From Rhodospirillales bacterium (lineage in GTDB: Bacteria > Pseudomonadota > Alphaproteobacteria > Acetobacterales > Acetobacteraceae): a stretch of DNA of 64,000 nt. This document shows, piece by piece, positions 36,883 through 45,500 of the stretch. Below the pieces are notes generated by a model. The model saw only the letters and a list, made by a program, of their open reading frames with translations. It did not search any database and was not told the DNA's origin. How positions within the stretch are numbered: position 1 is the first letter of the stretch; the number at the start of each line of letters is the position of its first letter. The translations under genes and the position numbers were made by a program. The stretch covers positions 1 to 64,000 of the forward strand of contig JAGWQN010000116.1 in the NCBI GenBank assembly GCA_028869995.1, in the 5' to 3' direction.

Positions 36883-38411
36883 GGCACCGCCTGCTCCAGC
36901 GTGTTCCACATTGCCTGCACGGCGCTGATCACTTTGGCGTTGGCGCCATAGGCGTTCTGCAACGCGATCATGGTGGACATCTCCGTGTCGATCGAGACAC
37001 CGCTGCCCGCGGCAAGCCGGGTCTGCAACGCGGTCTGCAGAGATTGCGCGCTGGTCAGCGCGGCCTGCGCGTCGGCTGCGTCCGCGGCTTGAGCGCCGAC
37101 CAGCGCGCTCGCCTGGCCCGCGAGATCCGGCTGCGGTCCGTAAGGCGCGGCGAGGTTGCCGGCCGGGCCCAGCCCCGTGGTGGCCGCCGCGGGCTGGCCA
37201 ACGCCGGCCTGTGCGTCCGAGCCCAGCGCATAGGACAGCACGCGCGTGATCAGCGTGGTGAAGCCAGCCGGGCCGCCCGGCGGGTTGGGCGTGAAGGCGC
37301 TGGCACCGATCAGCGAGCCGGCCACCGCATTGGTGCCGTCGCGCACCAGCGAGGGGTTTGCCGCGACCGCGGGATTGACCGTGATCGTTCCCGCGTAGCC
37401 GATATAGTTGGCCTGGGTCGGCGTACCATAGGGTGCCGGAACATGGCCCGCCGGGTCGGTGAACAGGGTCATCCCCTGCGCGCTGAACCGGGTCGAGAGC
37501 GTTTCCGCAAATTCGTCGAGTTCGGCCTGCTGGGTCGGCAGCGTCTGATCGCGCAGCGTGAGGTTGGCGCCGATCGCTCCGGCACCGGTTGCCGAGGTCA
37601 GGGTCGCCGTCACGTCGATGCCGCCGAGCGTGATCGCGGGGATGGTGGTCGGGTAGACGGAGCCTGCAGAGAGCGTCGCCGGCTGTGTCGCGAACATGGT
37701 GCTGCCGTCGAGCGGCAGGGAAAGTCCGCTCGCGGTGTAGGCTGTCACGTTCCCGTCCGGCTGCCCGAGGAAGCGGATCCCGCCCAGTTGCCCGGCCTGG
37801 TCGATCGCCGCGTCGCGCTGGTTCTCGAGGTCGGCGGTGGACTGGCCGGCACCCTTGAGGGCGACAATCTGTTTCGAAAGACGGCCGATCGTCGCCAGCG
37901 TCGTGTTCAGGGTCGTGACGTCGGCGACGATGCTGTCCTGCGCCGCCTGGCGCGCTTGCTGGTAGGCGTTGGAGAGCGTGTTGATCTGGCTTGCGAGCGT
38001 GCCCGCCGAAGCCACCACCGCGCTTTGCTGCGTCGCGTTTGCGGGATCGTTGAGCAGTGTCGAGAAGGCATCGCCGAGCTTGCCGAGCAGGCTTGCGATA
38101 TCCTGCGACTGGCCCGTCGCCCCCTGGGCCGCGGCAACGGTCGAGAGCGCGGAGGCGCTGGTGGACAGCGCGCCGACCGTCGCGTTCTGCGCCAGCACCT
38201 GCGACTGGATCGCCGTGTCGAGCGCGCGCGTGGTCGGCAGGGCGAGCGTGCCCATGCCCTGGCTGCCGGCGGTGACGTCCTTCGTCGCCGAGACCTCGCG
38301 CGCGTAGTCGGGTGTCGAGGCATTGGCGATGTTCTGTGAGATCGCGCCAAAGCCCTCGGCGATCGCTGCCAGCCCTGAGCCCGCGTTGGCGAGGGCGCCT
38401 TCAAGACGCAT
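36879..38411 (-). CDS. flgK: Flagellar hook-associated protein 1, FlgK
   Basis: 510 aa. The N terminus carries the flagellar rod/hook family motif ISQNIANASTPDYAREV (about 24-40), and the C terminus the matching amphipathic helix (EMSTMIALQNAYGANAKVI, near the end). The middle is long and Ala/Thr/Ser-rich, as in FlgK. It lies 2 bases downstream of flgE and overlaps flgL by 4 bases. It forms the first hook-filament junction ring and is secreted through the flagellar export apparatus. Confidence 0.92.
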   Translation of the reverse strand: MRLEGALANAGSGLAAIAEGFGAISQNIANASTPDYAREVSATKDVTAGSQGMGTLALPTTRALDTAIQSQVLAQNATVGALSTSASALSTVAAAQGATGQSQDIASLLGKLGDAFSTLLNDPANATQQSAVVASAGTLASQINTLSNAYQQARQAAQDSIVADVTTLNTTLATIGRLSKQIVALKGAGQSTADLENQRDAAIDQAGQLGGIRFLGQPDGNVTAYTASGLSLPLDGSTMFATQPATLSAGSVYPTTIPAITLGGIDVTATLTSATGAGAIGANLTLRDQTLPTQQAELDEFAETLSTRFSAQGMTLFTDPAGHVPAPYGTPTQANYIGYAGTITVNPAVAANPSLVRDGTNAVAGSLIGASAFTPNPPGGPAGFTTLITRVLSYALGSDAQAGVGQPAAATTGLGPAGNLAAPYGPQPDLAGQASALVGAQAADAADAQAALTSAQSLQTALQTRLAAGSGVSIDTEMSTMIALQNAYGANAKVISAVQAMWNTLEQAVP

Positions 38412-38413
38412 GG

Positions 38414-39736
38414 TCAGCCCATCATGTTAATCGTCGCCTGCATCATCTGATTCGCGGTCGTCACCGTCTTGGTGTTGGCGGTGTAGGCCTGCTGGGCGAC
38501 GATGAGGTGGGTGAACTCCGAGGCGATGTCGACGTTGGACTGCTCGTCGGCCGAGGTGACGAGCGTGCCGGCGCCGTTGGTTCCGGCCGCCTGAACCAGC
38601 GCGTTGCCGGAATCGATCGTGGCGGTGAAAGCCTGTCCGTCCTGGCGCTGCAGCGCGTCGGGATTGGCGAAGGTGACGACGGGCACCTGGGCGACCGTCT
38701 GGCTCTGGCCGTTGCTGTAGTTGACGACAACATCGCCGGCGCTGGTCGTGCTCACGCTGCTGACGGATCCGGCGGGAAGCCCGTTCTGGGTCAGCCCGGT
38801 CAGATCGAAGCTGCTGCCGGCATACTGGGTGAGCCCCGCGGACGAACCGAAACTGCCAAGGTTGAGCGTGACATTCTGCGCCGCGCCGCCACCGAGGTCG
38901 GCCGTGAAACTGAGTGTCGCCGGTCCATTGGCGCTGTAGCTGCTCGCCGTCACGCTACCGGAGGCGCCGGTGATACTGCCGATGGTGCCGTCGGCCACGG
39001 GGTTGCCGCTCGCCGTCGGGCCGAAATTGACCACCGCCGTGCCGCGCGCGGCGGAGACCGTGTCGTCCGGCACGTTGATCGAGACCTGCCAGGAGTTGGG
39101 TGCGAGCTGGGTCCAGTCCAGTGCTACGGTGTGCGCCGTGCCGAGCGCATCATAGACGCTGACCTGCGAGGTGATCGGCGCCAGGCTCGTTGGCGTCGCC
39201 GGCAGGTTGGCGGAGAGGTTCATCGTGCTGGTGGCCACCGGCGGATAGGGCGTCTGGGCGATCTGGATCGGGACCAGCGACGAGGTATTGGCCTGCCCGG
39301 TGACAGGATCGACCGGCCAGCCATTGAGCGCATCGCCGACATCGTTGACGAGATAGCCGTTCGCATTCTCGCTGAAGGTGCCGTCGCGCGTAAAATATTG
39401 CCCGGGCCGGAACGTCTCGCTCGCGCTGCCGGCGGTGGTCGTCGCACCCGGCCGGCTCACGGCGAAAAAGCCCTGGCCGGAGATGGCCAGACTGGTCGGG
39501 TTGCTGTTCTGCGTGATGGTCCCTTGCAGGGCGTTCTGATACTGCGGGTGCGCGACCACGGAGCCCGATTCATTGACGGTCGCGGTGCTCTGGGTGAGGT
39601 AATCCTCGAACGAGGTGCCGATGCTCTTGAAACCGACGGTCTGACTGTTGGCAATGTTGTCGCTGATGTTGCTGAACGACGCGGCCTGGGCGTTGAGCCC
39701 GCTTACCGCCGTGTCCAGCGCGCCAAAGATCGACAT
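38414..39736 (-). CDS. flgE: Flagellar hook protein FlgE
   Basis: Main structural protein of the hook, 440 aa. It begins with the family N terminus SIFGALDTAVSGLNAQA and the rod/hook motif ISDNIANSQTVGFKS, has LAISGQGFFAVSRPG and YFTRDGTFSENANGYLV, and ends with the C-terminal coiled helix (DIASEFTHLIVAQQAYTAN). The ATG at 39736 has GGGAGC upstream; the much longer in-frame extension to 40699 overlaps fliK on the other strand and is an artefact of high GC. A sigma-54 site lies 40-54 bases upstream. Confidence 0.96.
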   Translation of the reverse strand: MSIFGALDTAVSGLNAQAASFSNISDNIANSQTVGFKSIGTSFEDYLTQSTATVNESGSVVAHPQYQNALQGTITQNSNPTSLAISGQGFFAVSRPGATTTAGSASETFRPGQYFTRDGTFSENANGYLVNDVGDALNGWPVDPVTGQANTSSLVPIQIAQTPYPPVATSTMNLSANLPATPTSLAPITSQVSVYDALGTAHTVALDWTQLAPNSWQVSINVPDDTVSAARGTAVVNFGPTASGNPVADGTIGSITGASGSVTASSYSANGPATLSFTADLGGGAAQNVTLNLGSFGSSAGLTQYAGSSFDLTGLTQNGLPAGSVSSVSTTSAGDVVVNYSNGQSQTVAQVPVVTFANPDALQRQDGQAFTATIDSGNALVQAAGTNGAGTLVTSADEQSNVDIASEFTHLIVAQQAYTANTKTVTTANQMMQATINMMG

Positions 39737-39775
39737 AGGCTGCTCCCGGGCTTGCTGCTGATCGGCGTCGCCGAC

Positions 39776-39790
39776 GCAGGAAGCGTGCCA
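39776..39790 (-). promoter_or_regulatory. Sigma-54 (-24/-12) promoter for flgE-flgK-flgL
   Basis: On the minus strand the sequence is TGGCAC-GCTTC-CTGC, matching the RpoN consensus TGGCAC-N5-TTGC at nine of ten defined positions and with the required GG-N10-GC spacing. Transcription would start near 39764, giving a leader of about 28 bases before the flgE ATG. Hook operons of flagellated alphaproteobacteria such as Caulobacter are known RpoN targets, which supports the call. Confidence 0.75.
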
Positions 39791-39921
39791 GTGCAAAGGC
39801 CAGGCAAACGGCGGCAACTTTGCCCGACCGCATGCCCGTGCCCGGCCGTTTTGACCCGGCAACATCTGCCGCGGGGCCCAAACAGTCCCATGCAAGCGCG
39901 AGTGATCCGCCCGCCCGTCAC

Positions 39922-39937
39922 TGGCCGCGAATTTGCA
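39922..39937 (+). promoter_or_regulatory. Sigma-54-like promoter for fliK-flgD
   Basis: TGGCCGC-GAAT-TTGCA keeps the invariant GG-N10-GC and a perfect TTGCA -12 element, although the -24 box deviates after TGGC. It points toward fliK. The transcript would begin near 39947, almost at the ATG at 39949, implying a leaderless or nearly leaderless message or a start further downstream. Confidence 0.5.
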
Positions 39938-39948
39938 ACGGCCCATCC

Positions 39949-41244
39949 ATGGCAATGCCCGTGTCCTCCGCCGGCCAGACACCGCCGACTTCACCGGACG
40001 CGCTCCGCGTCCGCGCGAGCATCGCGTCACGGGGCCCAGCCGCCCCGTCCGGCGACGCGGGCGACGCTGCTGGCGTAAGGCCGGATGGCCTCGTCCGGGC
40101 CAGAAGCGCGTCCGGGCCGCCAGCGTCCGCCCTGTCGCCGCGCCAGGCTGGTTTCGCGACCGTGATCGCCAGCGCGCTGGGTTCCGCCGCGCCAGCTTCA
40201 ACCGGCGCACCGGCGGCAGACGGTCCGCCCTCCCGCTTGGCGGCTCCCGCGTCCCCTTCGGCCCATCGGCCGCGCCGGCCGCAGCAGTCGGTGGCGGGAC
40301 CAAGCCCAGCCATCGCCAACCTGGCGGCGCTCGCGGCGACGCCGCCGCCGCCCGCGACAACCGCCGCCTCGCAGGCTCCGCCGATCGCCGGCGACCCGGC
40401 ACATGGCGGGAAGGCTGCGAGCCCGCCGGCGACAACGGCGGCGATCGCCGGCCCCGTCGCAACCGCCGGCAGCCTGGCCTCCACCAGCGCGACCAGGATC
40501 GCGGCAACCCGCGGGGCCGTGGATGGCACGGCGCCCGCTGCGCCCGGCATCGCGAGCACCCCGACGAGCACGTCCCCGTTGCCGGCCGCGGCTCCAGCGC
40601 GGGCGACCAGCAGCGGTGCCGCCCAGGCCGCGAGTAGCCAAGAGCCCGGAAGCGCCCTTCGGCATGACGCGTCGAGGCCCCCCGACCTCGCTCCAACACC
40701 CCTGCATCCGCCGGCGGCCGCGGCAGCGCCGTCGCCCAACCCGATGTCAGCCGCCCTCCTGAGCGCGAGTTCGACGGCGGCGAACGCCACGATCCCGGGC
40801 AGCGCGACCACCGGCAACGGCGTGGCCGCCGCCCGCGCGACTGTAACCCAGGTCACCGGTGCCATCGTTCAGCTGGGGCCGGCGGCCGCGGCGCCACGCG
40901 CCAGCACCATCACCCTGCATCTGGCACCGCCAGCGCTCGGCCATGTGGCGATCCGCATCTCCGCGCCGCACAGCGCCAGCGCCGTGGTGACCATCACCGC
41001 CAGCCATCAGGCGTCGGCAGACGCGCTCGCCACGGCACGCCCGGGCCTCGAGGCATCACTGCTGCGCGCCGGCCTGCCGCCCGATACCCGCATCATCATC
41101 CATACACCGGGCGAGCCCCCGACCAGCGGGGGAAGCCCCGATCGCGGGTCGCGCCAGCCCGGCGGCCAACCGCGCCGCCCCACCCTACCGGCGCGGACAG
41201 AGACCGAACTGGATTTCGCCGAAACCCTCGACATCAGCGCCTGA
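39949..41244 (+). CDS. fliK: Flagellar hook-length control protein FliK
   Basis: About 431 aa. The first 300 residues are low-complexity Ala/Pro/Thr-rich, typical of the FliK ruler region. The C-terminal domain has ITLHLAPPALGHVAIRIS, equivalent to the FliK LRPxxLGxVxVxL core that switches export specificity when the hook is complete. ATG 39949 and ATG 39955 are both in frame; earlier starts would overlap the flgE promoter. It is followed 15 bases later by flgD, and faces flgE across a 212-base divergent gap that holds two sigma-54-like sites. Confidence 0.82.
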   Translation: MAMPVSSAGQTPPTSPDALRVRASIASRGPAAPSGDAGDAAGVRPDGLVRARSASGPPASALSPRQAGFATVIASALGSAAPASTGAPAADGPPSRLAAPASPSAHRPRRPQQSVAGPSPAIANLAALAATPPPPATTAASQAPPIAGDPAHGGKAASPPATTAAIAGPVATAGSLASTSATRIAATRGAVDGTAPAAPGIASTPTSTSPLPAAAPARATSSGAAQAASSQEPGSALRHDASRPPDLAPTPLHPPAAAAAPSPNPMSAALLSASSTAANATIPGSATTGNGVAAARATVTQVTGAIVQLGPAAAAPRASTITLHLAPPALGHVAIRISAPHSASAVVTITASHQASADALATARPGLEASLLRAGLPPDTRIIIHTPGEPPTSGGSPDRGSRQPGGQPRRPTLPARTETELDFAETLDISA

Positions 41245-41259
41245 CCAAGGAGACGCCGC

Positions 41260-41916
41260 ATGACCGCCAACCTCGCCGCCACCGCCGCCACCCAGAGCAG
41301 CACGGCCGCCAGCACGACCGGCGGCGCCAACACGCTCGCCTCGCTGAGCTCGAACTTCACCGACTTCCTGAACATGCTGATGACGCAGCTGCAGAACCAG
41401 GACCCGACCTCGCCCATGGATACCAACCAGTTCACGTCGGAGCTGGTTCAGTTCACCTCGGTCGAGCAGCAGATCAACACCAACAGCAGCCTCACGAAGC
41501 TGATCCAGTACACGCAGGACGGAACGATGCTGCAATCGGCGCAGATGGTCGGCAAACAGGTCGCGGTGACCGCGAGCCAGCTGGCGCTGCAGAATGGCCA
41601 GGCCGGACTGCAATACACCGCGACCAGCGCCGGTCCCGTCGTCGTCACCGTCACCGACTCCTCCGGGAACATTCTCGATCAGCAGACGGCGCAGGCCGCC
41701 CAGGGGCCGAACAGCTGGAACTGGAACGGGCAGACGAGCGCCGGAACACAGCTGCCTGACGGCGCCTACAACGTGAGCGTCACCGAAGGCGGCGGCGCCC
41801 TACCCTTCGCCGTGGTCGGCACCGCATCCGGCGTGCAGAACGCAAGCAGCGGCCTCGCGCTGCAGCTCGGTGCGCTGAGCGTGCCGTTTTCGTCACTCGT
41901 CTCGGTTCTGAACTGA
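41260..41916 (+). CDS. flgD: Flagellar hook assembly (scaffold) protein FlgD
   Basis: 218 aa. The conserved N-terminal region NFTDFLNMLMTQLQNQDPTSPMD and TSELVQFTSVEQQ is diagnostic of FlgD, the cap that guides polymerisation of FlgE; it is cited here only as NFTDFLNMLMTQLQNQDP and VQFTSVEQQ. The C-terminal half forms the Tudor/fibronectin-like part (SWNWNGQTSAGTQLPDGAYN). CAAGGAG lies 9 bases before the ATG. Co-directional with fliK and probably cotranscribed. Confidence 0.95.
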   Translation: MTANLAATAATQSSTAASTTGGANTLASLSSNFTDFLNMLMTQLQNQDPTSPMDTNQFTSELVQFTSVEQQINTNSSLTKLIQYTQDGTMLQSAQMVGKQVAVTASQLALQNGQAGLQYTATSAGPVVVTVTDSSGNILDQQTAQAAQGPNSWNWNGQTSAGTQLPDGAYNVSVTEGGGALPFAVVGTASGVQNASSGLALQLGALSVPFSSLVSVLN

Positions 41917-41960
41917 GTCCGGCATCGCCTTCACGCTCCCTTTACCTCTCGCGGCAAGAA

Positions 41961-41976
41961 TGGCCGCAGTCCCGCA
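41961..41976 (+). promoter_or_regulatory. Weak sigma-54-like site upstream of flagellin
   Basis: TGGCCGC-AGTC-CCGCA keeps GG-N10-GC and shares the TGGCCGC -24 half with the fliK site, but the -12 element is CCGC instead of TTGC. The transcript would have a leader of about 50 bases before the flagellin ATG, a region where FlbT could act. Low confidence. Confidence 0.3.
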
Positions 41977-42036
41977 AAACGGCGGGGGCTCCCGCAACGT
42001 GCTCAGCACACCCCGGACTCGAAGGAAAACGCCCCC

Positions 42037-42888
42037 ATGTCCCAGTTCTCGATCAACACCAACATCTCAGCGCAGATCGCGCTCCAGAGTCTCAGCACCA
42101 CCAGCTCCTCGCTGGCGGCCACGCAGAAGCAGATCTCGACCGGCTATCGCGTCGCCGATGCGACCGACGACGGCGCCGCCTATGCGGTGGCGCAGCGCGT
42201 ACGCTCCGATGTCGGCGCTCTGACAAGCGCCAACCAGCAGCTCGGCAACATGCAGGGCCTGCTTTCGACCACCGTCACCGCGCTCACCAACGTTTCCAAC
42301 ACGATGAACAGCGCCCGCGCCGTCCTGGTGAAACTGGCGGACAGCTCGGTGACCGGTACGACGCGCACGCAATACGTGCAGCAGTATCAGTCGATGATGG
42401 CGAACATCAAGACGTTCGTGCAAGACGCCGGCTACAACGGCAAGACGCTGATCGGCAACATCACCGGCAGCACCGGCTCCTTCGGCAAGGTGGCCACTGT
42501 ACGCAACGAACTCGGCGCGACCTACGGCGTCGGGACGTTCAGCGGCTCGTCGTTCTTCGCCTCGGTCAACTTCACGAGCACGCAGCTCAACGGCGCGTCC
42601 ACGGTGCAGGGGCTCATCACCAGCACCGGCACCTTCCTCAACAAGCTGAACACGCTGGGCACCGAGCTCAATACCTATGGCAGTGCCACGAACTACGTGA
42701 ACAACCAGATCACCTACAACAGCGACAAGATCGATGCGCTCAATTCGGGCCTGGGGTCGCTCATCGACGCCAACCTGGCGCAGGAATCGGCGCTCCTGCA
42801 GTCGTTGCAGGTCAAGCAGCAGCTCGGAACGCAGGCGCTCTCGATCGCGAACAGCGCCCCCTCCAGCCTTCTGAGCCTGTTCAAGTAA
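42037..42888 (+). CDS. Flagellin
   Basis: Filament subunit, 283 aa. The N-terminal D0/D1 helices begin SQFSINTNISAQIALQSL and the C-terminal helix ends LGTQALSIANSAPSSLLSLF, both diagnostic. The central part (about 130-200) is short and rich in Ser, Thr, Asn and Gly (ITGSTGSFGKVAT, GTFSGSSFFASVNF), a typical surface-exposed and potentially O-glycosylated segment. AAGGA lies upstream of the ATG. Only one flagellin gene is seen in this window. flbT and flaF directly follow. Confidence 0.95.
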   Translation: MSQFSINTNISAQIALQSLSTTSSSLAATQKQISTGYRVADATDDGAAYAVAQRVRSDVGALTSANQQLGNMQGLLSTTVTALTNVSNTMNSARAVLVKLADSSVTGTTRTQYVQQYQSMMANIKTFVQDAGYNGKTLIGNITGSTGSFGKVATVRNELGATYGVGTFSGSSFFASVNFTSTQLNGASTVQGLITSTGTFLNKLNTLGTELNTYGSATNYVNNQITYNSDKIDALNSGLGSLIDANLAQESALLQSLQVKQQLGTQALSIANSAPSSLLSLFK

Positions 42889-42901
42889 CGTCACGCCCGG
42901 A

Positions 42902-42920
42902 CGCGGGCAAAATGCCCGCG
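42902..42920 (+). terminator. Stem-loop after flagellin gene
   Basis: CGCGGGCA-AAA-TGCCCGCG forms a perfect 8-bp hairpin 14 bases after the flagellin stop. No clear T-run follows, so it may act as an mRNA-stabilising or processing hairpin instead of a full intrinsic terminator, partly separating flagellin from flbT. Confidence 0.5.
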
Positions 42921-42957
42921 CCTGATGTTCTCTCGTTCACGGAGGTGACGTCCGCTC

Positions 42958-43434
42958 ATGTCGACGCTGGTCCTGGAGTTGCGCCAGGGTGAAACGATGA
43001 TCGTGAATGGCGCACCGATCCGCTTCCGAAGCAAATCGCGCATCGAGCTGACGGCTCACGCCCGGTTCCTGTTCGGCAAGCAGATCATGGCGCCGGCGGA
43101 AGCCTGCACGCCCGCGCGGCGCATCTATTTCGCGCTGCAGACCGCCTATATCGGCGCTGCGGACGAGCGCGAGGCGGGCCTTGCCGCCGCACGGCACTAT
43201 ATCGCCGCCTTTCAGGCCGCGACGACATCCCAGCTCGCCTGCTCGATCCTCGACCGCGCACTGGCGGCGGCGGAGGCCGACGAAGGCTACCAGGCCTTGC
43301 GTCTCGCTCGGCGCATCATCCGCCATGAAGACGCGGTGCTTGGCCCGACGCCGGAACCGCACAGCGCGGCACCAGGGGTGTCCGTGCGTCTGCCTGCCTC
43401 TCAAGTCACGACAATCGCGGAGACCTGTTCATGA
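42958..43434 (+). CDS. flbT: Flagellin mRNA regulator FlbT
   Basis: 158 aa. The start LVLELRQGETMIVNGAPIRF and IELTAHARFLFGKQIM are characteristic of FlbT, which in Caulobacter binds the 5' leader of flagellin mRNA and destabilises it until hook assembly is complete. GGAGGTGA is 9 bases upstream of the ATG. It overlaps flaF by 4 bases. FlbT/FlaF pairs are a hallmark of alphaproteobacterial flagellar systems. Confidence 0.95.
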   Translation: MSTLVLELRQGETMIVNGAPIRFRSKSRIELTAHARFLFGKQIMAPAEACTPARRIYFALQTAYIGAADEREAGLAAARHYIAAFQAATTSQLACSILDRALAAAEADEGYQALRLARRIIRHEDAVLGPTPEPHSAAPGVSVRLPASQVTTIAETCS

Positions 43435-43784
43435 ACAATCTCGGCACCGTCCGTCGCGCCGAGCGTGCCTACGCAGCGGCTTCGGCCACGCGCAGCCTGC
43501 GCGCCCAGGAGGCGGAGGTCTTTGCCCGTGTGATCGCCTCGCTGCGCCTTGGCGCACGCGGCTCGTCGGCGGATCGCGTGCGCGCGCTTGCCGACACAGC
43601 CTTGCTGTGGTCCAGCGTTCTCGACCAGGTCCGTGATCCGGCAAACCAGCTGCCGGAGCGGTTGCGCGCGATGATCGCCTCGATCGCGATGGCCGTGCAG
43701 CGCGAGGTCGCCGTACCGCAGCCCAACTTCGACTTCCTGATCGAAGTCAACGAAAACATCGCCGCGGGACTTGCCGACGACTGA
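43431..43784 (+). CDS. flaF: Flagellar biosynthesis regulator FlaF
   Basis: 117 aa, mostly helical. It shows the FlaF pattern (AERAYAAASATRSLRAQEAEV; LWSSVLDQVRDPANQLPERLR; VNENIAAGL), cited here only in part as LWSSVLDQVRDP and VNENIAAGL. In Caulobacter FlaF is a flagellin secretion chaperone that counteracts FlbT. Its ATG overlaps the flbT stop (ATGA), so the opposing regulators are made in fixed ratio. Confidence 0.94.
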   Translation: MNNLGTVRRAERAYAAASATRSLRAQEAEVFARVIASLRLGARGSSADRVRALADTALLWSSVLDQVRDPANQLPERLRAMIASIAMAVQREVAVPQPNFDFLIEVNENIAAGLADD

Positions 43785-43799
43785 ACCTGGGACGTCACC

Positions 43800-44654
43800 A
43801 TGAGCGGTTCGACCTATCTTCTCCCGCTGTTCCAGGGATCCGTCACCAACAGCGGCAACAACAGTGCCACCTCGCTGCTGACTGCCATCGAGCAAGGCGC
43901 GAGCGGCATCGGCGCCAGCGCTGCCGATCCCATGAGCGCCCTGCGCATCGCGCAACGCAACCAGGCGCAGGACATCGCAACGACCGCAGCTCAGCCGGCA
44001 GTCGCGCGCGATATCGCGGCGTTCAAGCAGGCCGTCGCCTCCGCCAGGACACCGCAGGACCTGCTGTCCAATCCGACCGCCCTCAAGGTTCTGCTCACGG
44101 CAAACGGCCTCGGCAGCGAGGCCTCCTACACCGCGCTGGCGCAGAAAGTTCTGTTGTCGAACCCCTCCGATCCGGCCTCGCTCGTCAACAAGGTGGCGGC
44201 AACCAATGCCAGCTGGCTGTCGGTCGTGAAGACCTACCAGTTTGCCTCCAAGGGTCTTGCAACACTGCAAAATCCTTCGGTGCAGCAGACGATCGCCAAC
44301 GGTTATGCCGAGGTGAAATGGCGCCAGTCCCTCGATGCCACGACGCCAGGTCTCTCCGATGCGCTGACGTTCCAGTCGGAAGCCGGAACGATCACCTCGG
44401 CGGGCCAGGTTCTGGCTGATCCGGTGCTGTTCAACGTGGTGACCACCGCGCTCAACATCCCGCAACAGATCGTCTTCCAGGACCGCTCGGCGCAGGAACA
44501 GGCGATCAACGCGCAACTCGACTATTCGCGCCTCAAGAACGCGACTTACGTCAACTCAATCACCGACCAGTTTCTGATCAACAGCCAGCAAAGCAGCAAC
44601 GGCAGCACGAACCTGACCAGTCTCGCGATCCAGGCGCAGGGCCTCATCGCCTAG
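43800..44654 (+). CDS. DUF1217 flagellum-associated protein
   Basis: 284 aa, no signal peptide, rich in Ala, Ser and Gln. It matches the DUF1217 family found inside alphaproteobacterial flagellar clusters, with repeated helical units such as DPASLVNKVAATNASWLSV and DALTFQSEAGTITSAGQVL. The LNIPQQIVFQDRSAQEQAI stretch and the C-terminal QFLINSQQSSNG tail look like those of exported axial components. Its exact function is not established. It lies 15 bases after flaF. The 90 bases that follow hold only a ribosome-binding site for the next gene. Confidence 0.8.
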   Translation: MSGSTYLLPLFQGSVTNSGNNSATSLLTAIEQGASGIGASAADPMSALRIAQRNQAQDIATTAAQPAVARDIAAFKQAVASARTPQDLLSNPTALKVLLTANGLGSEASYTALAQKVLLSNPSDPASLVNKVAATNASWLSVVKTYQFASKGLATLQNPSVQQTIANGYAEVKWRQSLDATTPGLSDALTFQSEAGTITSAGQVLADPVLFNVVTTALNIPQQIVFQDRSAQEQAINAQLDYSRLKNATYVNSITDQFLINSQQSSNGSTNLTSLAIQAQGLIA

Positions 44655-44744
44655 GCTGCCCGGCCGAGACCCATCTCGCGCGCATTCCGCCCGCCACGCG
44701 CGACACGGATCCGACACGATCGCCACGGCTCAAAAGGAGCGACC

Positions 44745-45500
44745 ATGAACGACCACGCGAACGACCACGCGATCCTCGCCGCTCGCGCCCGCACGTTGCT
44801 GGCGGCAGGCAGGCCGGCCGCCGCCGCACCGCTGATCGCCAGCCTGCGGGCGGCGCTCGCAGGCACACCGGAACTGGCGGAACTCGAGGCGCGACTGCAC
44901 CTCCTCGAGGGCGATCCCGCAGGCGCCTGCGCGGTGCTGGACGGCGCCATTGCGGCCGCACCGGCAGCGGCGTCGCTGCTGCTCGTCCGTGCCGAAGCGC
45001 GACTACGGTGCGACGACATGACCGGCGGCCTCGCCGATGCGGCCGCGGCGGTCATTGCGGCGCCCGACAGGGCGGACGCAAAGGCGATTCTTGGCATTGC
45101 CCTCATCGATCTCGGTCGTGCGCAGGACGCGCTGGCGTGCCTCGATGAGGCGGTGGCCGCGCGGCCCGACGACCCCTGGTTTCGTGAGGCTCTCGCAACA
45201 GCGTTCAAGCGTCTCGGCGATGCCACGACTGCGGCACGGGTCCTCGCCGACGGGATCGAGCGCGTTCCTGACCATCCCGGCCTGCGCAACGCCGCGATCC
45301 TGCTGGCCCTGAGCCGCGACGATGCCGCTGGCGCCCTCGCCCTGGCACAGGCGGCGCGCCGCGACGGTGCGATCGACGCGCAAGGGATCGACCTCCACGC
45401 CTACACCCTGTCCCTGCTCGGCCGGACCGAGGAGGCTGTCGAGGTCCATGCCGAGGCGCTCAAGATGACGCCGGAATGGGTCGGTGCGGCCCATGTCTGA
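44745..45500 (+). CDS. Tetratricopeptide repeat protein
   Basis: 251 aa made of about seven degenerate TPR helical pairs of about 34 residues (AAPLIASLRAALAGTPELAEL; AQDALACLDEAVAARPDDPWF; TEEAVEVHAEALKMTPEW), cited here only as AAPLIASLRAALAG and AVAARPDDPWF. The ATG at 44745 has AAAAGGAG upstream. It overlaps the next TPR-glycosyltransferase gene by 8 bases, so the two are translationally coupled and may form a complex. No signal peptide. Function probably as adaptor or substrate-presenting partner for the glycosyltransferase; this is inferred. Confidence 0.85.
   Translation: MNDHANDHAILAARARTLLAAGRPAAAAPLIASLRAALAGTPELAELEARLHLLEGDPAGACAVLDGAIAAAPAAASLLLVRAEARLRCDDMTGGLADAAAAVIAAPDRADAKAILGIALIDLGRAQDALACLDEAVAARPDDPWFREALATAFKRLGDATTAARVLADGIERVPDHPGLRNAAILLALSRDDAAGALALAQAARRDGAIDAQGIDLHAYTLSLLGRTEEAVEVHAEALKMTPEWVGAAHV

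Noticed and set aside
39820-40699. Long open frame on the minus strand extending flgE N-terminally into fliK
   Set aside because: FlgE homologues start at 39736, where there is a ribosome-binding site and an upstream sigma-54 promoter; the extension is Arg/Pro-rich shadow coding of fliK.
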